DNA of 64,000 nt from Sphagnum compactum (lineage: Eukaryota; Bryophyta; Sphagnopsida; Sphagnales): assembly GCA_965153455.1 (NCBI GenBank), contig OZ234495.1, positions 5,766,001 through 5,830,000 on the forward strand, written 5' to 3'. The notes under the pieces are model-generated. The model saw nothing but the letters and a program-made list of their open reading frames with translations. It was not told where the DNA came from and did not search any database. The position numbers and the translations under genes were made by a program. Every line of letters starts with the position of its first letter. Position 1 is the first letter of the stretch. Positions 49,740 to 61,060 of the stretch are shown here, piece by piece.

Positions 49740-49975
49740 TCCATAATGTCACCCTGTCTTTGGGCCTCCTTTAACCCCCTATCCCCTCTTTCAGTGGTTT
49801 CCGCAAAGTAAGGAAATTTTATTAAATCTCAGTATGAAATGCTGAAACTCACCATTTCATGCACAAGGTTCGAGAGTAATTATAGTAGTACAAGTAGGAG
49901 CAAGAGTGGAGGCGCTCAGGCAAAAGGAAAGAGACATGAAACTCAGTTTACCGCCAAAATTGATGGTTTTCTAAG
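49740..49975 (-). repeat. dispersed repeat C, continuous copy
   Basis: Inverted relative to 37090-37655 and lacking the 315-bp middle piece found there. A further short relative (CTCTCGAACCTTGTGCATTA) is at 50655-50675. Confidence 0.8.
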
Positions 49976-51190
49976 TTTCAGCCCCTGTTGAATGTTAATG
50001 TAACTTTTTCTTTTTTTTTGCAGTTTTTTTTTTAATCTCACCCTGTGTATGACCAGACTCAGGGTTTTGGTGCTGTGTTTTTCCTTACTTACTTAAAATT
50101 CAATATCTCCCACACCTTAGCTCCAAAAAATTTCCAAATCAATTTCATTAAATCATTACTCATCGAGAGCTTTGCAACACAAATACCAAGAGCTCACCTA
50201 AATAAATTTTCCTATAATTTTAAGTTTTGATTTTTGACTTGGTTTTTATTTAGTTTTGATGGTAGATGTCACCGCGAAAATTACAATCGACTTGAACAAT
50301 TTATTTAGTGCTGGTAAAGGCACCTCTTTCTAAATAGATACTCTAATTTAGTACATAAATAATCATAGCGCAAGAGAGCAAGTCACAAGTGTCCGACAAG
50401 ATCTTCAGACTTTGAAAGGTGGTGCATTGTGTAAACGGTGCCGATTGGCGGAGGACTCTTCTCTACCATCTTTTAACACGATGCATTTGCGAGAATCTCA
50501 AAGAGCATTTTTCATTTGACTAGATACACACAACATAGCCTGAATCTCTCTCTCTCTCTCTATCTCTCAAAAGAAGGCCTCACCATGTTGCTCAAATTGG
50601 TACCAACAATAACAATTTCTACTTAGAGTGGATGGCAAAAACCTGCTTTCATACTCTCGAACCTTGTGCATTAAATGCTGATTTGTCCATTGTAGGGTTT
50701 TCATCAATTGGGTTATCATCTTAGAAAAAAAATTTCAAATACTTAATTTTGTCAACAAATCTCGTGTTGGGTCAAATGAATAAAATCAACAAATTCAAAA
50801 TGAGTTATATTGATTTTTTTATATTGATTTTTTTCCACTCCTTTTTCATCTAAAATTTTTCAATCAAAATTTAGAAATGTGGTTGGATGAATGTTTACAC
50901 ATGTAGATATACAGTTCAGTATACGAAGAAATCTTCCAACATGCTCAAACATCATGGTCCTATTGGTGGGTAAAAACACTGAAAATTTTAATGTAAACCC
51001 AAGCTTTTTAAAGTGAGATGGTACTTTAAAATAATTTATCTGGTTTGGGTGTTTGAAGTATGTGCCTAAAAAATCATTTATTAGGTTTTGGGTGTTTGAA
51101 GTAAGCACCGAAAATTATTTATTAGGTTATATCTCAGGTCATTCACACTTTTAGCCATTATTTGTATACAAAAGAACCTGGGAGAGAGAG
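49976..51190. other. spacer
   Basis: No gene recognised. 50090-50230 resembles the repeated unit described at 55905-56960 (ATATCTCCCACACCTTAG...ATCGAGAGCTTTGCAA form). CT microsatellite at 50547-50569. Confidence 0.4.
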
Positions 51191-51194
51191 AGAA

Positions 51195-51215
51195 GGGTTT
51201 AGGGTTTAGGGTTTG
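51195..51215. repeat. interstitial telomere-type repeat
   Basis: About three units of GGGTTTA in a row on the plus strand, directly after a GA tract. Further single TTTAGGG motifs occur at 51303-51345. Confidence 0.9.
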
Positions 51216-53199
51216 TAGGTAGAGAAAATTGAGCACCCAATCACAACTCATTGGACACTTATGAACATCCGAAGAGTTCAACTTGACGCAAGTGAGAAAA
51301 TGGGTTTAGGGTTTAAGGTGCAACACAACATGCATGATGGTTTAGGGTGTAACCATCCGGTAAGGGAAGTTTTGAATGTGAAGTGTGAAATTGCCATAAA
51401 AGGTAGAGTCATTTACTCATTAATTGTTGGGTGGGTACCAAACCCTGGTTCAAAACCAAGGGTCAGTTCTCAACTGGTTATCAGCCAAAGAATTGGTCCC
51501 GTATCACTTAGGGTGTTACTCAAGTTGATTACCCAAATTTTTGATATTTAGTTCATTAAAATTGGGCTTTTTTTATTTTTAAAAAAATGATACCTGGGTA
51601 AGTTATAGGAATAATCCTCGGGTTCAATTCTTAAAGGTCTAAGAGTATGGAGTCTAGGGTTAGTTAGGGTTTAGGATCTTAAGGTGAAAGCAAGGTAAAT
51701 AGAGTTAGGGAGATCGCCTATTTTTGTTTAAATATTAGTGATTTGTAATGAACTTTGCTCAATTGTTTCTAGGCTATGAAATTTTTGAAAATAATTATTT
51801 TAAAATCTTAACCCTAAAATCTTAAAAAATGAAGTTTTAAAATTAAATTTAATATAATGGAATAATCTAAATGAGTTAATAACTGATTGTGAAGGAACCG
51901 GTTGGGCATGAGAGAAAATAAAAACAAAGAACTGGACAGGTTACAAATTTCTTTTCTTTTTTTTAAAAAAAAATGAGGAACGTCTCGATTATTAAATTTT
52001 TAAAATTTAAAATTTTTAAAAAAAAATTGAATGATTTTTTTGTCATTGAAGTTTTTCATAATTTTGGAAAATTGTGATGTGCAATTCATCGTACTATTGG
52101 ATGGAAGTTGGGTTTAATGAAGGTGAAGGCAAAAGAATTAAAGGTTTTTGTGACATGCGAAAAGGAGGAGACCCTAAACCCTAAACCCTAAACCAAGTAA
52201 CACTTCAAGTGCGACATGTAAAACTTTTTCCCAAAAAACTTGAGGTGAACACGCAATGTCACAAGTTGCATGTTGGGATCACATTTGTGCAATACAAACC
52301 TTGGACCATTCACCATGGTTGGCATCTTCGAAGCTCGCTCGCTCTCTTGGGTGTAGTAAAATTGAACCGTTCAACCTTGTTTGGAAAATAGAACTCCACA
52401 TGCCACAAGATCTTGAAGATCCACCATTTGATCTTTGGATCAAAGAAGGTTGAAGTTGTAGGAACAATTCAATTCGAGGGACTTGACTTGCCACCCTCGC
52501 TCATCCCTCCCCCCCTCGCCCCAATGCTTTTACATGTTGTTTTTGGCCTCTTTGGGGAACACTATGTGGCCCGGGAAGGTCCCCAAAAAAACATGCTACT
52601 CACAAAAACTCCAATCCATTGGCCAAGTTTTTCCCCATAACTTAACTTTACTTCTTCCGTAGCAATTTGAAAGGTACCAAATGGGTATGGATGGTATGGT
52701 CGAGATTGTTGTCTAAGGTACCAAACAACATGTCCAACCTTCCGGCCCATCCTTGGCTTGATTCCGGTGGCAGGAAAGAATCGGGCCCTCCCTCAACTTG
52801 CAGCATTTACAACTGAGTCAAGAGAGCTTGGGGGTTAGAGCCCCGAAAAAAATTAAATTTTTTTTTAATTTATTTAAAAATTATTATTATTATTATTTAT
52901 TATTATTTATTTTATTTTAAAAAAAATTAGGTGCACTAGCCTAATAGCCTAATGTGTGCAACCCACATTTCCGACATTTGATCCTTCAATATATGAAACA
53001 AGACCTTTCGGTTCACTCAAAACCTCAAGTTACCATGGTTATCTTACCATGGTTGTCACCGTGGTAACCATTTCTGTCACAAGTAGGTCGTAACATATTA
53101 GATAGGTAGGAAAATAGGGTAACCACAAGGTAAGTAAATCCTTTTATACCCAAGTAAAGTAAAAGGCTTTTTTTTCCTTTGGTTTTGACTACCTACCTT
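51216..53199. other. spacer with telomere-type motifs
   Basis: No gene recognised; frames at 51261-51551 and 52209-52640 lack domains. Contains (CCCTAAA)3 at 52171-52194 on the opposite strand sense to 51195, an (ATT)n microsatellite at 52880-52915, and a cluster of ACCATGGTTA palindromes at 53030-53075. Confidence 0.45.
52171..52194. repeat. interstitial telomere-type repeat
   Basis: ACCCTAAACCCTAAACCCTA followed by AACC: three CCCTAAA units, opposite orientation to the run at 51195. Confidence 0.92.
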
Positions 53200-53365
53200 T
53201 GGTTCTAACCACATGCTTGTGAGCGGTTAGTAGGTGAGAATTAAAATCAGCAACAACCGAGCTAACCACCATGGTTAGCTAGGGAACTGGAACCCAACGG
53301 AAAGCAGTTTCCTCACGGACCACTTACCGTCCACCCTCCCTTCATGGTGTGCTAGTGGGGTACTG
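53200..53365 (-). repeat. dispersed repeat B, copy 2
   Basis: Inverted relative to 47285-47430. Includes a perfect 9-bp inverted repeat AGCTAACCA-CCA-TGGTTAGCT at about 53262-53282. It is bordered at 53386 by another CCCTAAA run. Confidence 0.8.
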
Positions 53366-53385
53366 GTTAACTATGGCTGTTGAAT

Positions 53386-53419
53386 TCCCTAAACCCTAAA
53401 CCTAAGCCCTAAACCCTAC
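53386..53419. repeat. interstitial telomere-type repeat, imperfect
   Basis: Four CCCTAAA-like units with two lesions (CCTAAACCTAAGCCC). Confidence 0.85.
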
Positions 53420-53820
53420 ATGTATTACATGCCATTACTACTAGTGGACCTAGATTTTGGGTTGCATAGTAGAACTCTTCATAATAGACCTACCCATAGT
53501 AGTAGACAAGCCGCTCAACTTACTTCCTTATACCCGAGTATTACTACAATAACAACAACATTCACATATATGAAGCCCTTTGTATCCGGGTACTACTACT
53601 ACAACAACAACAACATTCACAAAAAAATCAAGGCCCTTATATCCGAGTAAAACAACACCAACAACAACATTATTATTCACAAATCAAGGCAACTAAAGAA
53701 CCGAATGCATTTGGGTGTTAAAAAAAAGCCTGCCATGAGCACACGACACTAATAACAACGCAAAAACAAACAACCTGAAGTAGGACACACATCGTGCTAC
53801 CCACCACTTGGTTACTTATA

Positions 53821-53945
53821 CTCAACTATGTAGTCCCACATCATGCCTTTTGTGTATAACCCATCTATCTATCTTACTTACTTACTTACTCAACTAGGTT
53901 GTCCCACATCATGCCTTTGTGTGTATGTGTGTCTATTTGTATGTT

Positions 53946-53980
<35 letters not shown>

Positions 53981-53981
53981 A
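53821..53981. repeat. short tandem duplication with (CTTA)n, (GT)n and (GA)n
   Basis: A segment CTCAACTA.GT.GTCCCACATC followed by ATGCCTTT is duplicated at 53821 and 53890, separated by a CTTACTTACTTACT run. The second copy runs into (GT)n (53946-53965) and (GA)n (53964-53981). Confidence 0.85.
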
Positions 53982-54244
53982 AATCAATGCAAAAGCTCCA
54001 CTATGGCTCAACTTCCCAGGGAAACATAACATGGACTTCATATAATCCAGGAGCTAGAGGTACATGCATCAGGGACCTCAGTTTTTGCCCCCCCTCCCCT
54101 TCTCCCATCCCTTTGACAAATTTTGTCATCTTTGTGACAAAAGTTCTTAGGTAGGATTTTTATTTTATTTTTTATTTTTTTTTGCCTCACTAAGTGTAAA
54201 TTCTACTATTTGATCTGTAGGATTTTTTTTTCTTTAATCCTTTT

Positions 54245-55030
54245 TATTATTATTATTATTATTATTTCTTTAAAACCCTGATCTGGTTGGTCAAAGGATG
54301 ATAATTATATTACTATGGAAACAAGTGCTTGCTTTCTATGATGGAGTAGAAAGTAATGTTTTTTTTTTTTTTTTTTTTTTTTTTTTTGGTTTTTTTCCCA
54401 AATTTTGGAATGTAGCACAAGTATTGAGTTGCAAGATCATTCATAAGACAACAAGCCAAATGATTATCCCTAAGACAACTACTTAAGCCCAATGTGGCTA
54501 AAAGCATAATATGAAAATTAAAAAACCATTTTTAGTATCGGTCTATATCGTTGGCTTAAGTTGTGCTACCATGTAAAATGTGATAAAGGTGCTTTTTAAA
54601 AAAAATTAAAAAAATAATCCATATTCTGAAGCCTCTAAAAAAACTCATAGTTCAAAAAATTGGAAACAAAAAAATTACTTGTGAAAAAAAAAAAAGCAAA
54701 AAAAAACACACACACACACACACAAACAACAAATGAGAGAGAGACATATGCACATATGCACACACAGTAAACGAAACACACACATGCACACACCAGAATC
54801 TATTGAGATCAGGAGAAACATAACACGAGGAAAATTTAAGCAACAACTGAGCTGGTAACCAAAGCCAACAACAACCACAAGCAAAGAAGATTTGGGTTTT
54901 CAAGGGAGAAAAAAAACACCAAAAAAGAAAAAGAGGAGGAGTGACTTTCATGCAGAGATCCAGTTGCATATGACAACATGGGTGCAATAGGAAAAGTGGA
55001 ATGTGTGTGTCTGTGTGAGACTCTGAGTCT

Positions 55031-55061
<31 letters not shown>

Positions 55062-55196
55062 CACGCTCTGCAATTTGTTGGGTTAAGTTAAGAAAGTATG
55101 AAAGTACTTAGAAAAGGTTTAAAAGCAGGCAATGGGTGTTCTATGTGTAGAGAATAGTGGGCTATGTGATGGAGATGGCAGTAGTAGGCTAATGCT

Positions 55197-55229
<33 letters not shown>
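54245..55229. repeat. cluster of microsatellites and homopolymers
   Basis: Within 1 kb: (ATT)n at 54245-54267, a T-run of about 29 at 54359-54387, (AC)n at 54706-54726, (GT)n at 55031-55062 and (CT)n at 55199-55228. The intervening sequence shows no gene. Confidence 0.92.
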
Positions 55230-55232
<3 letters not shown>

Positions 55233-55904
55233 CTGCAAAATCGGCCACCGTTTGGTCAGATCCTCACTGAGAATCTGACCAGCAAGCAAGCAAGCAGCCT
55301 TTTCTTGACTTAAAAGTGAAATCACAACTCAAAATAAATTTGAAAATGAAGTGATTCGTGAGGTTTTCAATTCACCAATTTTTCATACATTTGGTTTCTG
55401 TAGTAATAGTCAAAAATATTTATAGAAGGATGATTAAAGATTTGTACTTCATATCTGGTTTATCACTAGCTAGATACGGTGTTATATAGCTAGATTTGGC
55501 GAAATCTTCTTATGGATGATGGACACACTTTTGCTATATCTTTCTATGGATGCTCGTCATTTTGGCTGTATCGCAAACTTCATGAAACAAAAGACATGGG
55601 GGGGCTGACCAGTTGCCTCAGCTCAGTTAGTGTTTTTGAAGCTCTTTCATTTAGGTGTGCTAAATTGCTTGTGTTGTTGTTGTTGGAGCTATTGTTGGTG
55701 TAAGTTTTGTCAGGTCTGATCTGATGCTCTCTCACTCCTCTTCTTTTGCTTTGTGCCAGTTTTGTCATGTTGTCCCTCACACCCAACTTTGTGTCAAGTA
55801 GTAAAAATGAGGTTGATAAATATACAAGAAATATATACTTCTGTGTGGCTTGTGCTATCATCACACCTTCTTTTTAACCTAAGTCTAAAATCCAATTTTC
55901 ATTT
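55230..55904. other. spacer without recognised features
   Basis: Frames at 55512-55703 (+) and 55580-55864 (-) overlap each other and show no known domain. A short direct repeat GATA.CTAGATACGGTGTTATATAGCTAG is at 55460-55500. Confidence 0.4.
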
Positions 55905-56960
55905 TTTTTGATAAAATGAACTATGAATTTTGTGTTGAATTTTCAATGACAAACATTATTTAAAATATAATATATCTCTTACACTTTAGGTCTTAAAATT
56001 ACAAAATCGTCTCCAAGAAATCCCACTCATCAATAGCTTTCCAACAATATCAAAAACGCATCCCAATTCCCCTAAATTTTTAGGGTTTTATTTTGCTCAA
56101 TTTTCATTTGAAAACATTATTCAATATCCAATAACTCCCAACTTCTAAGCATTTTTGAGACCACCTTAGTGCACCATTAGTCATTGTGAACTTTCCAATG
56201 ATCTCGACCGTGTGGCAAGGGGCACCATGTTTTGGGAGATCTCAATGGGACAAACAAAACAAACAAACTATCTTCCATGATAGATAGATATTAGTGCAAC
56301 TTGTGTCTTGTGCGAACTTGTTACCCAACTAATTGAATTTGAAATTTTATTATTGATTTACCAATGACCAAGATTATTCAAAATTCATTTATTCTTACAT
56401 CTTAGGTCCAAAACTTACGAAATTATCTCCATCAAATCTTGCTCATTGAACATTTTTCAACAATACCAAAATTGTGCCTCAATTTCCTTTTTTTTTAATG
56501 TATAAATTTGTTGAATTCTCTATGAAATTTTGTTCAATATTCATAATTCCCACATCGCAAGTCTAAACATTTTGCATCCCTCCTCATCAAAGGCTTTCCA
56601 ATCGGACCAACAATACAATTGGGGAGGGGGGGGGGACGCGTGTGGCGTTGGAGTTGGGAGATCTCAACATTACAAACAAACAAAAGAAATAAGCACACAA
56701 CCTTCCTTAATAGATAGATAATGTAACCTATGTTATTAGTTCAAGTGTGAATTCTAAAAATTAATTAATTAATTAATTAATATTAAAAAACCTTTGACAA
56801 AATTCTTATTCAATAACTCCCACATGTAGGTCTAAATGTTACAAAATCACATCAATGAACCCACCCCTCTTCATCAAGGGCTTTCCAATGATACCAAACA
56901 AATGCATAGTGAGGAGCACCATAATGTGTCATGTGCTATTGAGCACATATTATAATAATT
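55905..56960. repeat. degenerate repeated unit of about 200 bp
   Basis: Four or five diverged copies follow one another, each combining an ATTCAATA..TCCCACAT.TTAGGTCT block, a ...ACAAAATC.TC.ATCAA block and a CATCAA.GGCTTTCCAA.GATACCAA block. Clear starts are near 55960, 56130, 56380, 56530 and 56805. A related single copy is at 50095-50200. (TTAA)n at 56760-56781. Confidence 0.55.
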
Positions 56961-57097
56961 TTGAAAGGATGAAATGATGCATGGCAATATATGTACTTGG
57001 ATCTACTTAGTGAAAGAGACCTTTTAACAAAAGTTTGTTAACTTTTAACCCAGGTTTAAGCCCACTTGAAGTATATACATACTTATTTAGGGTTTGG

Positions 57098-57675
57098 GAG
57101 TTTAGGGTTGAAATAGGAACAAGGAGCTACCAAGGGCTTTTATTGGTCCTCAAGTTTAGGGTTGAAATGGGAACAAGGAGCTAACAAGGTCTTCTATTGG
57201 TCCTCTTGAGTTTAGGGTTGAAATGGGAACAACGCCCTAAACAAGGGCTTTTATTGGTCCTCTTGAGTTTAGGGTTGAAATGGGAACAACGCCCTAAACA
57301 AGGGCTTTCATTGGTCCTCTTGAGTTTAGGGTTGAAATGGGAACAAGGCCCTAAACAAGGGCCTTTATTGGTCCTCTCGAGCTTAGGGTTGAAATGGGAA
57401 CAACACTCTAAACAAGGGCTTTTATTGGTCCTCTTGAGTTTAGGGTTGAAATGGGAACAACGCCCTAAACAAGGGCTTTCATTGGTCCTCTTGAGTTTAG
57501 GGTTGAAATGGGAACAACGCCCTAAACAAGGGCTTTTATTGGTCCTCTCGAGCTTAGGGTTGAAATGGGAACAACACCCTAAACAAGGGCTTTTATTGCT
57601 CCTCTTGAGTTTAGGGTTGAAATGGGAACAACGCCCTAAACAAGGGCTTTTATTGGTCCTCTTGAATTTAGTCAT
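57098..57675. repeat. 57-bp telobox satellite with 171-bp higher-order units
   Basis: Ten full copies and a truncated eleventh start at 57098, 57151, 57208, 57265, 57322, 57379, 57436, 57493, 57550, 57607 and 57664; from the second on the period is exactly 57. The unit runs GAGTTTAGGGTTGAAATGGG, AACAACGCCCTAAACAAGGG, CTTTTATTGGTCCTCTT. Each unit holds a GTTTAGGG and a CCCTAAAC facing each other 17 bases apart. Copies 6 and 9 share GAGCTTAGGG and an ACAACAC variant, and copies 4/7 share CTTTCATTGG, so copies 4-6 and 7-9 form a three-unit, 171-bp pattern. Since 57 is divisible by three the array is open in frames on both strands; these are not genes. Confidence 0.95.
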
Positions 57676-58149
57676 CTTTAGCTTTAGGGTTAACTTTGTG
57701 ATTGGTGATTGCCATTACCATAGTTACTACAATGGGGGTAAAGGACACCTTTCCTTTTTTCTTGTTCCTAATATTTATCATTTTAGGATCCATGCAAGGA
57801 AGCATTGGGTTATTGGGTATTTTTAGTTATTGAGGTAGTTCATATGTGGAGGTGCTAAGGAGTTTGGATCATGGGCTTTTTGGGTTTTGTTGAATGAGAC
57901 CATGTGGGAGTTGGGTGTATAAGGTTGAATGAGCCATATGGTGTTTTTTTGGGCAAAACCATTTTGGCTATGTACTTACCCCAATATGTGTGTATGAAAT
58001 AAATAAAGAATTTAAAATGAAGGTGCTTGGTTGGTTGTAAGTTTTTGATTAAGTTTTGAATTACTTTAAACTTGTGAAATGTATACGTTAAGTGCATTAT
58101 TTCGATTATGCAATCGTTTAGTTCAGGCCATCTTAGTTCCACAACCTAA
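57676..58149. other. spacer without recognised features
   Basis: Flank of the telobox satellite; no gene or clear repeat seen. Confidence 0.4.
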
Positions 58150-58432
58150 ATTGATACTTCATTGGCCTTGCTTACCAAGGCAAGAAGGATATTGTGTTTA
58201 GATTCATTATAGAGTATAGTAGCTTAAGGGATTTTGGCCCCTACTAGGTAATAATAATAATAATAATAACAGGTCTATTTTTATTATATGAGGATTTTTG
58301 AAAGATTATATTTTGGCTTGTGTTGAAACTTGAGATTAGTTATTATAGAGTTATAATATTTTGAAGGATTTTGGTTTTTTTTAAATGATTTTTTGAAGAT
58401 TATATTTTTGCATGGTGAAATATTTGAGTTTT
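58150..58432 (+). repeat. dispersed repeat A, copy 3
   Basis: Same family and orientation as the copies at 35.6 and 46.3 kb, with TTGGCCTTGCTTACCAAGGC upstream as in copy 1. An internal (AAT)n expansion lies at 58248-58268. Homology ends at about TATTTGAGTTT, earlier than in copies 1 and 2. Confidence 0.85.
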
Positions 58433-60827
58433 TGGGTTTTGAGAATGATCTATTCAATATTTTCCCTTTGGGAGAAAGCCAACGAAGCTTGGAGCTTCTT
58501 CATACGGGGTTGGTTCTATGCCGCAAATTTACTCCCGGAGCCCGCCCGACTAAGTTGCTTCTAATGCAAGTTGTGTTTCCGTGTGTGTTATAGTCATCAT
58601 CGGCTACTACTACTACACAACCATTCTAGAACCAAACCAAAAGTTTTTGTCACTATTTTGTCGTCATTGCCGGATGATGATCACATCCGACCCACATTTG
58701 TTAGGAATTCCCTTCAATTTTTAAGTGGGGATCCTTGTTTTTTTTTTCCTTAACACCAATCGTAAGCAACGCAATGGGAAAACAAAAGGGCATTCAAAAC
58801 TTTATTCAAAGTGTGTGCGACCCATAATACAAATCAACTAACTTATACACGGATTAAAATAAATGGTGGACCACAATAGCATGAGCTCATCCGCACTAAC
58901 TCAAATAAATAATCGTGACAATTTTTTGTTTTTCTCGGGGACCTCGTCACATGGTGGTTAGGAAGCTGAACCGAGTGTAAAATATCCCCTTTTTTTTTGC
59001 CATCCGTTACGCTAAAAGTAACGTGTGCGCTTTGTTTTTGGATGTGTCTACCGAATCCAAAACACCGTAGTACCATGGCAACTTTGATATGGATTTTTTT
59101 AAAATTTTTATTTTAGATGTTGAAATTTTCAACCCAAAAAGATGTTTCAAAGAAAGGAAAAAAAAAAAAAAATTTAAAAAAATCGGTGAAGGTAAATGAA
59201 GCATCTTTTTACGAAGGTTTGAGAATATTCTAGTTTTGACATTGAAATGTTAAACTTTGTGATGATATGATGATAGTGCACGAAAGGGGGTTTTCAAATG
59301 TTCCGGCCCGTCAACACACGGAGTCTTCTTCTTGGGACCATTATTGTGAGGAGGACCCAAATGGATTAATGGCCTTGGGTAAGACCATCCGGTGGACCAT
59401 CCGGCATTCATGGTCATCAAACCCCATAATGATGGGTGGGCCGACAAGGGGGGTTGGATGACCATGAACGGCGAGCTTGCGACATAATCAGCACTTAGAA
59501 GACATTCTACTACATCGTCAAGAAGAACTCCGTGTACTATATTGTAGATCTCATGATGTTCTTCTATATGTTCTATGTGCCATTTGCATGTGTTTGAAAG
59601 AACGATTGACTCTAAGAAGCTTAAGGTGAGTGAATGAGCCCCAATCTCTCTCCTAAGTGACAATAGGGAGTGAGTTCAAGTTGAGAATATTGTTCTCCAT
59701 CTTATTCCTTCGGAGTTTAACCTTGATATTTTTGCATCGGGGACAAGGACAAGCAAGTTCCCAAATCCTAAAATTCAAACTTCAAAATACGAGAAAAACT
59801 TCAATCTCAAACACACAACAACAATGAAGGGAGTCCCGACCAAATATTCTTAGGACTAAAATGTAAGGAGAGCATAAGCTATACACAAAATACGAGAAAG
59901 ACTTCAATCCCAAACAACTAGCAACAAGGAACCACTCCCGACCTAATATTCTTAGGACTAAAATCCAAAGAGAACATAAGCTATACAAGTGGTGGGTTAG
60001 GGAAAGTAAAACATGAACTTAAGGGCAAATAAATATCTTTGGGTTATCTAGATTCCATCTTAGCCTACTAGTGGTGAGTTAGGTGCTCAAAGGTATTGTG
60101 ATGAATTGTCTTTGCATTAAAGTTATTCTTCAAAATCACCTTGCCTTTTGGGTCCCTTCCCATCCCCCCAAAACTTTTCCTAAAACCCTAAATGATGAAG
60201 TTGTCCAAAAAAAGAGAAAATTTTATTAAAATATAAAGTGTCAAATATTAATAGTCTTCCTTTTTTTTTAATTGGACCATTCATTGAAGATTCACCCTTA
60301 ATCAAAATGGTTCTTAAGATGGACTAAATCAATCTTGCCACCTACATGGTCAAGGTGAAACCATCACTTACACTAGTACCTTCATCCTCTTGAGGAAGCC
60401 TTGTACAAACTATAGTGAGCCCAAGAAAGGTTAAATTCGGAGTTGGGAGTCTAAGGATAGTATCCATCTATTGAGGAAGGTGTGTGTTTGTCATGTTCTA
60501 TATCTCCCATTGACATCTCCTAACCAATGGTGCTCCTTGTTGTGTTCTTGGGTACCCTTGGAAAGCCCTTGATGAGTAGGGGTGTACCAAGGTGAATTTC
60601 CAATGCTTTAGACCTATCATGTAGGAGTTATTGAATTTTGAATATTCTTTTCATTTGAAATTTTAATAAAATTAAAATTTACAAAAAAAATATTGAAAAT
60701 AAGGGAATGATCTTGCTATTGTTGAAAAGCTCTTGATGAGTAAGCTTTGCATGGAAGCAATTTCAATTTGTTTTACACCTAAGGTGCTAGTGATATTGAA
60801 TTTTGAGTAAATTTTTATCATTGAAAA
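58433..60827. other. spacer with a small tandem duplication
   Basis: No gene recognised. The 137-codon minus frame at 59663-59250 shows no known domain. A tandem duplication of about 103 bp lies at 59784-59994 (copies start at 59784 and 59887, each with AAAATACGAGAAA and AATATTCTTAGGACTAAAAT). Confidence 0.5.
59784..59994. repeat. tandem duplication, about 103 bp
   Basis: Two adjacent copies starting AAAATACGAGAAA.ACTTCAA at 59784 and 59887 and ending CATAAGCTATACA. They differ at a modest number of positions. The matching minus-strand frame simply repeats twice. Confidence 0.9.
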
Positions 60828-61060
60828 TAGTAAATGCTGATTTTTCTCAGCAATAATTAAATTATTTTCAGTAAATGCTGGTTTTTCCCAGCAATAGTTT
60901 TTAATTTTTTTTCCCAGTAAATGCTGGTTTTTTGCAGCAATAATTCAAAAAAATTCAGTAAATGCTGGTTTTTTTCTAGCAATAAACTTTTTCAGTAAAT
61001 TCTGGTTTCTCCAGCAATAATTCAATTTTTTTTTCAGTAAATGTTGTTTTTTTTTTTTTT
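60828..61060. repeat. tandem array of six small hairpins, unit about 41 bp
   Basis: AGTAAATGCTGG-type starts lie at 60828, 60869, 60915, 60956, 60993 and 61035, spaced 37-46 bases. In each of the first five units CTGGTTTTTCCCAGCAATA folds into a short stem (TGCTG or CTGG with CAGCA or CCAG) over a T/C loop, followed by an AT-rich spacer that varies in length. The sixth keeps only CAGTAAATGTTG before a T-run. Confidence 0.85.

Noticed and set aside
49860-49885. B-box-like GGTTCGAGAGT suggesting a tRNA or SINE
   Set aside because: No A box at the expected distance, no cloverleaf, and the string is just part of dispersed repeat C.
57181-57826. 164-codon (-) and 209-codon (+) open frames made of 19-residue repeats
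   Set aside because: Both are translations of the 57-bp satellite in opposite directions, with no start context or non-repeat domain.
59250-59663. 137-codon minus-strand frame
   Set aside because: No recognised domain, overlapped by another open frame on the plus strand, and in a repeat-rich spacer.
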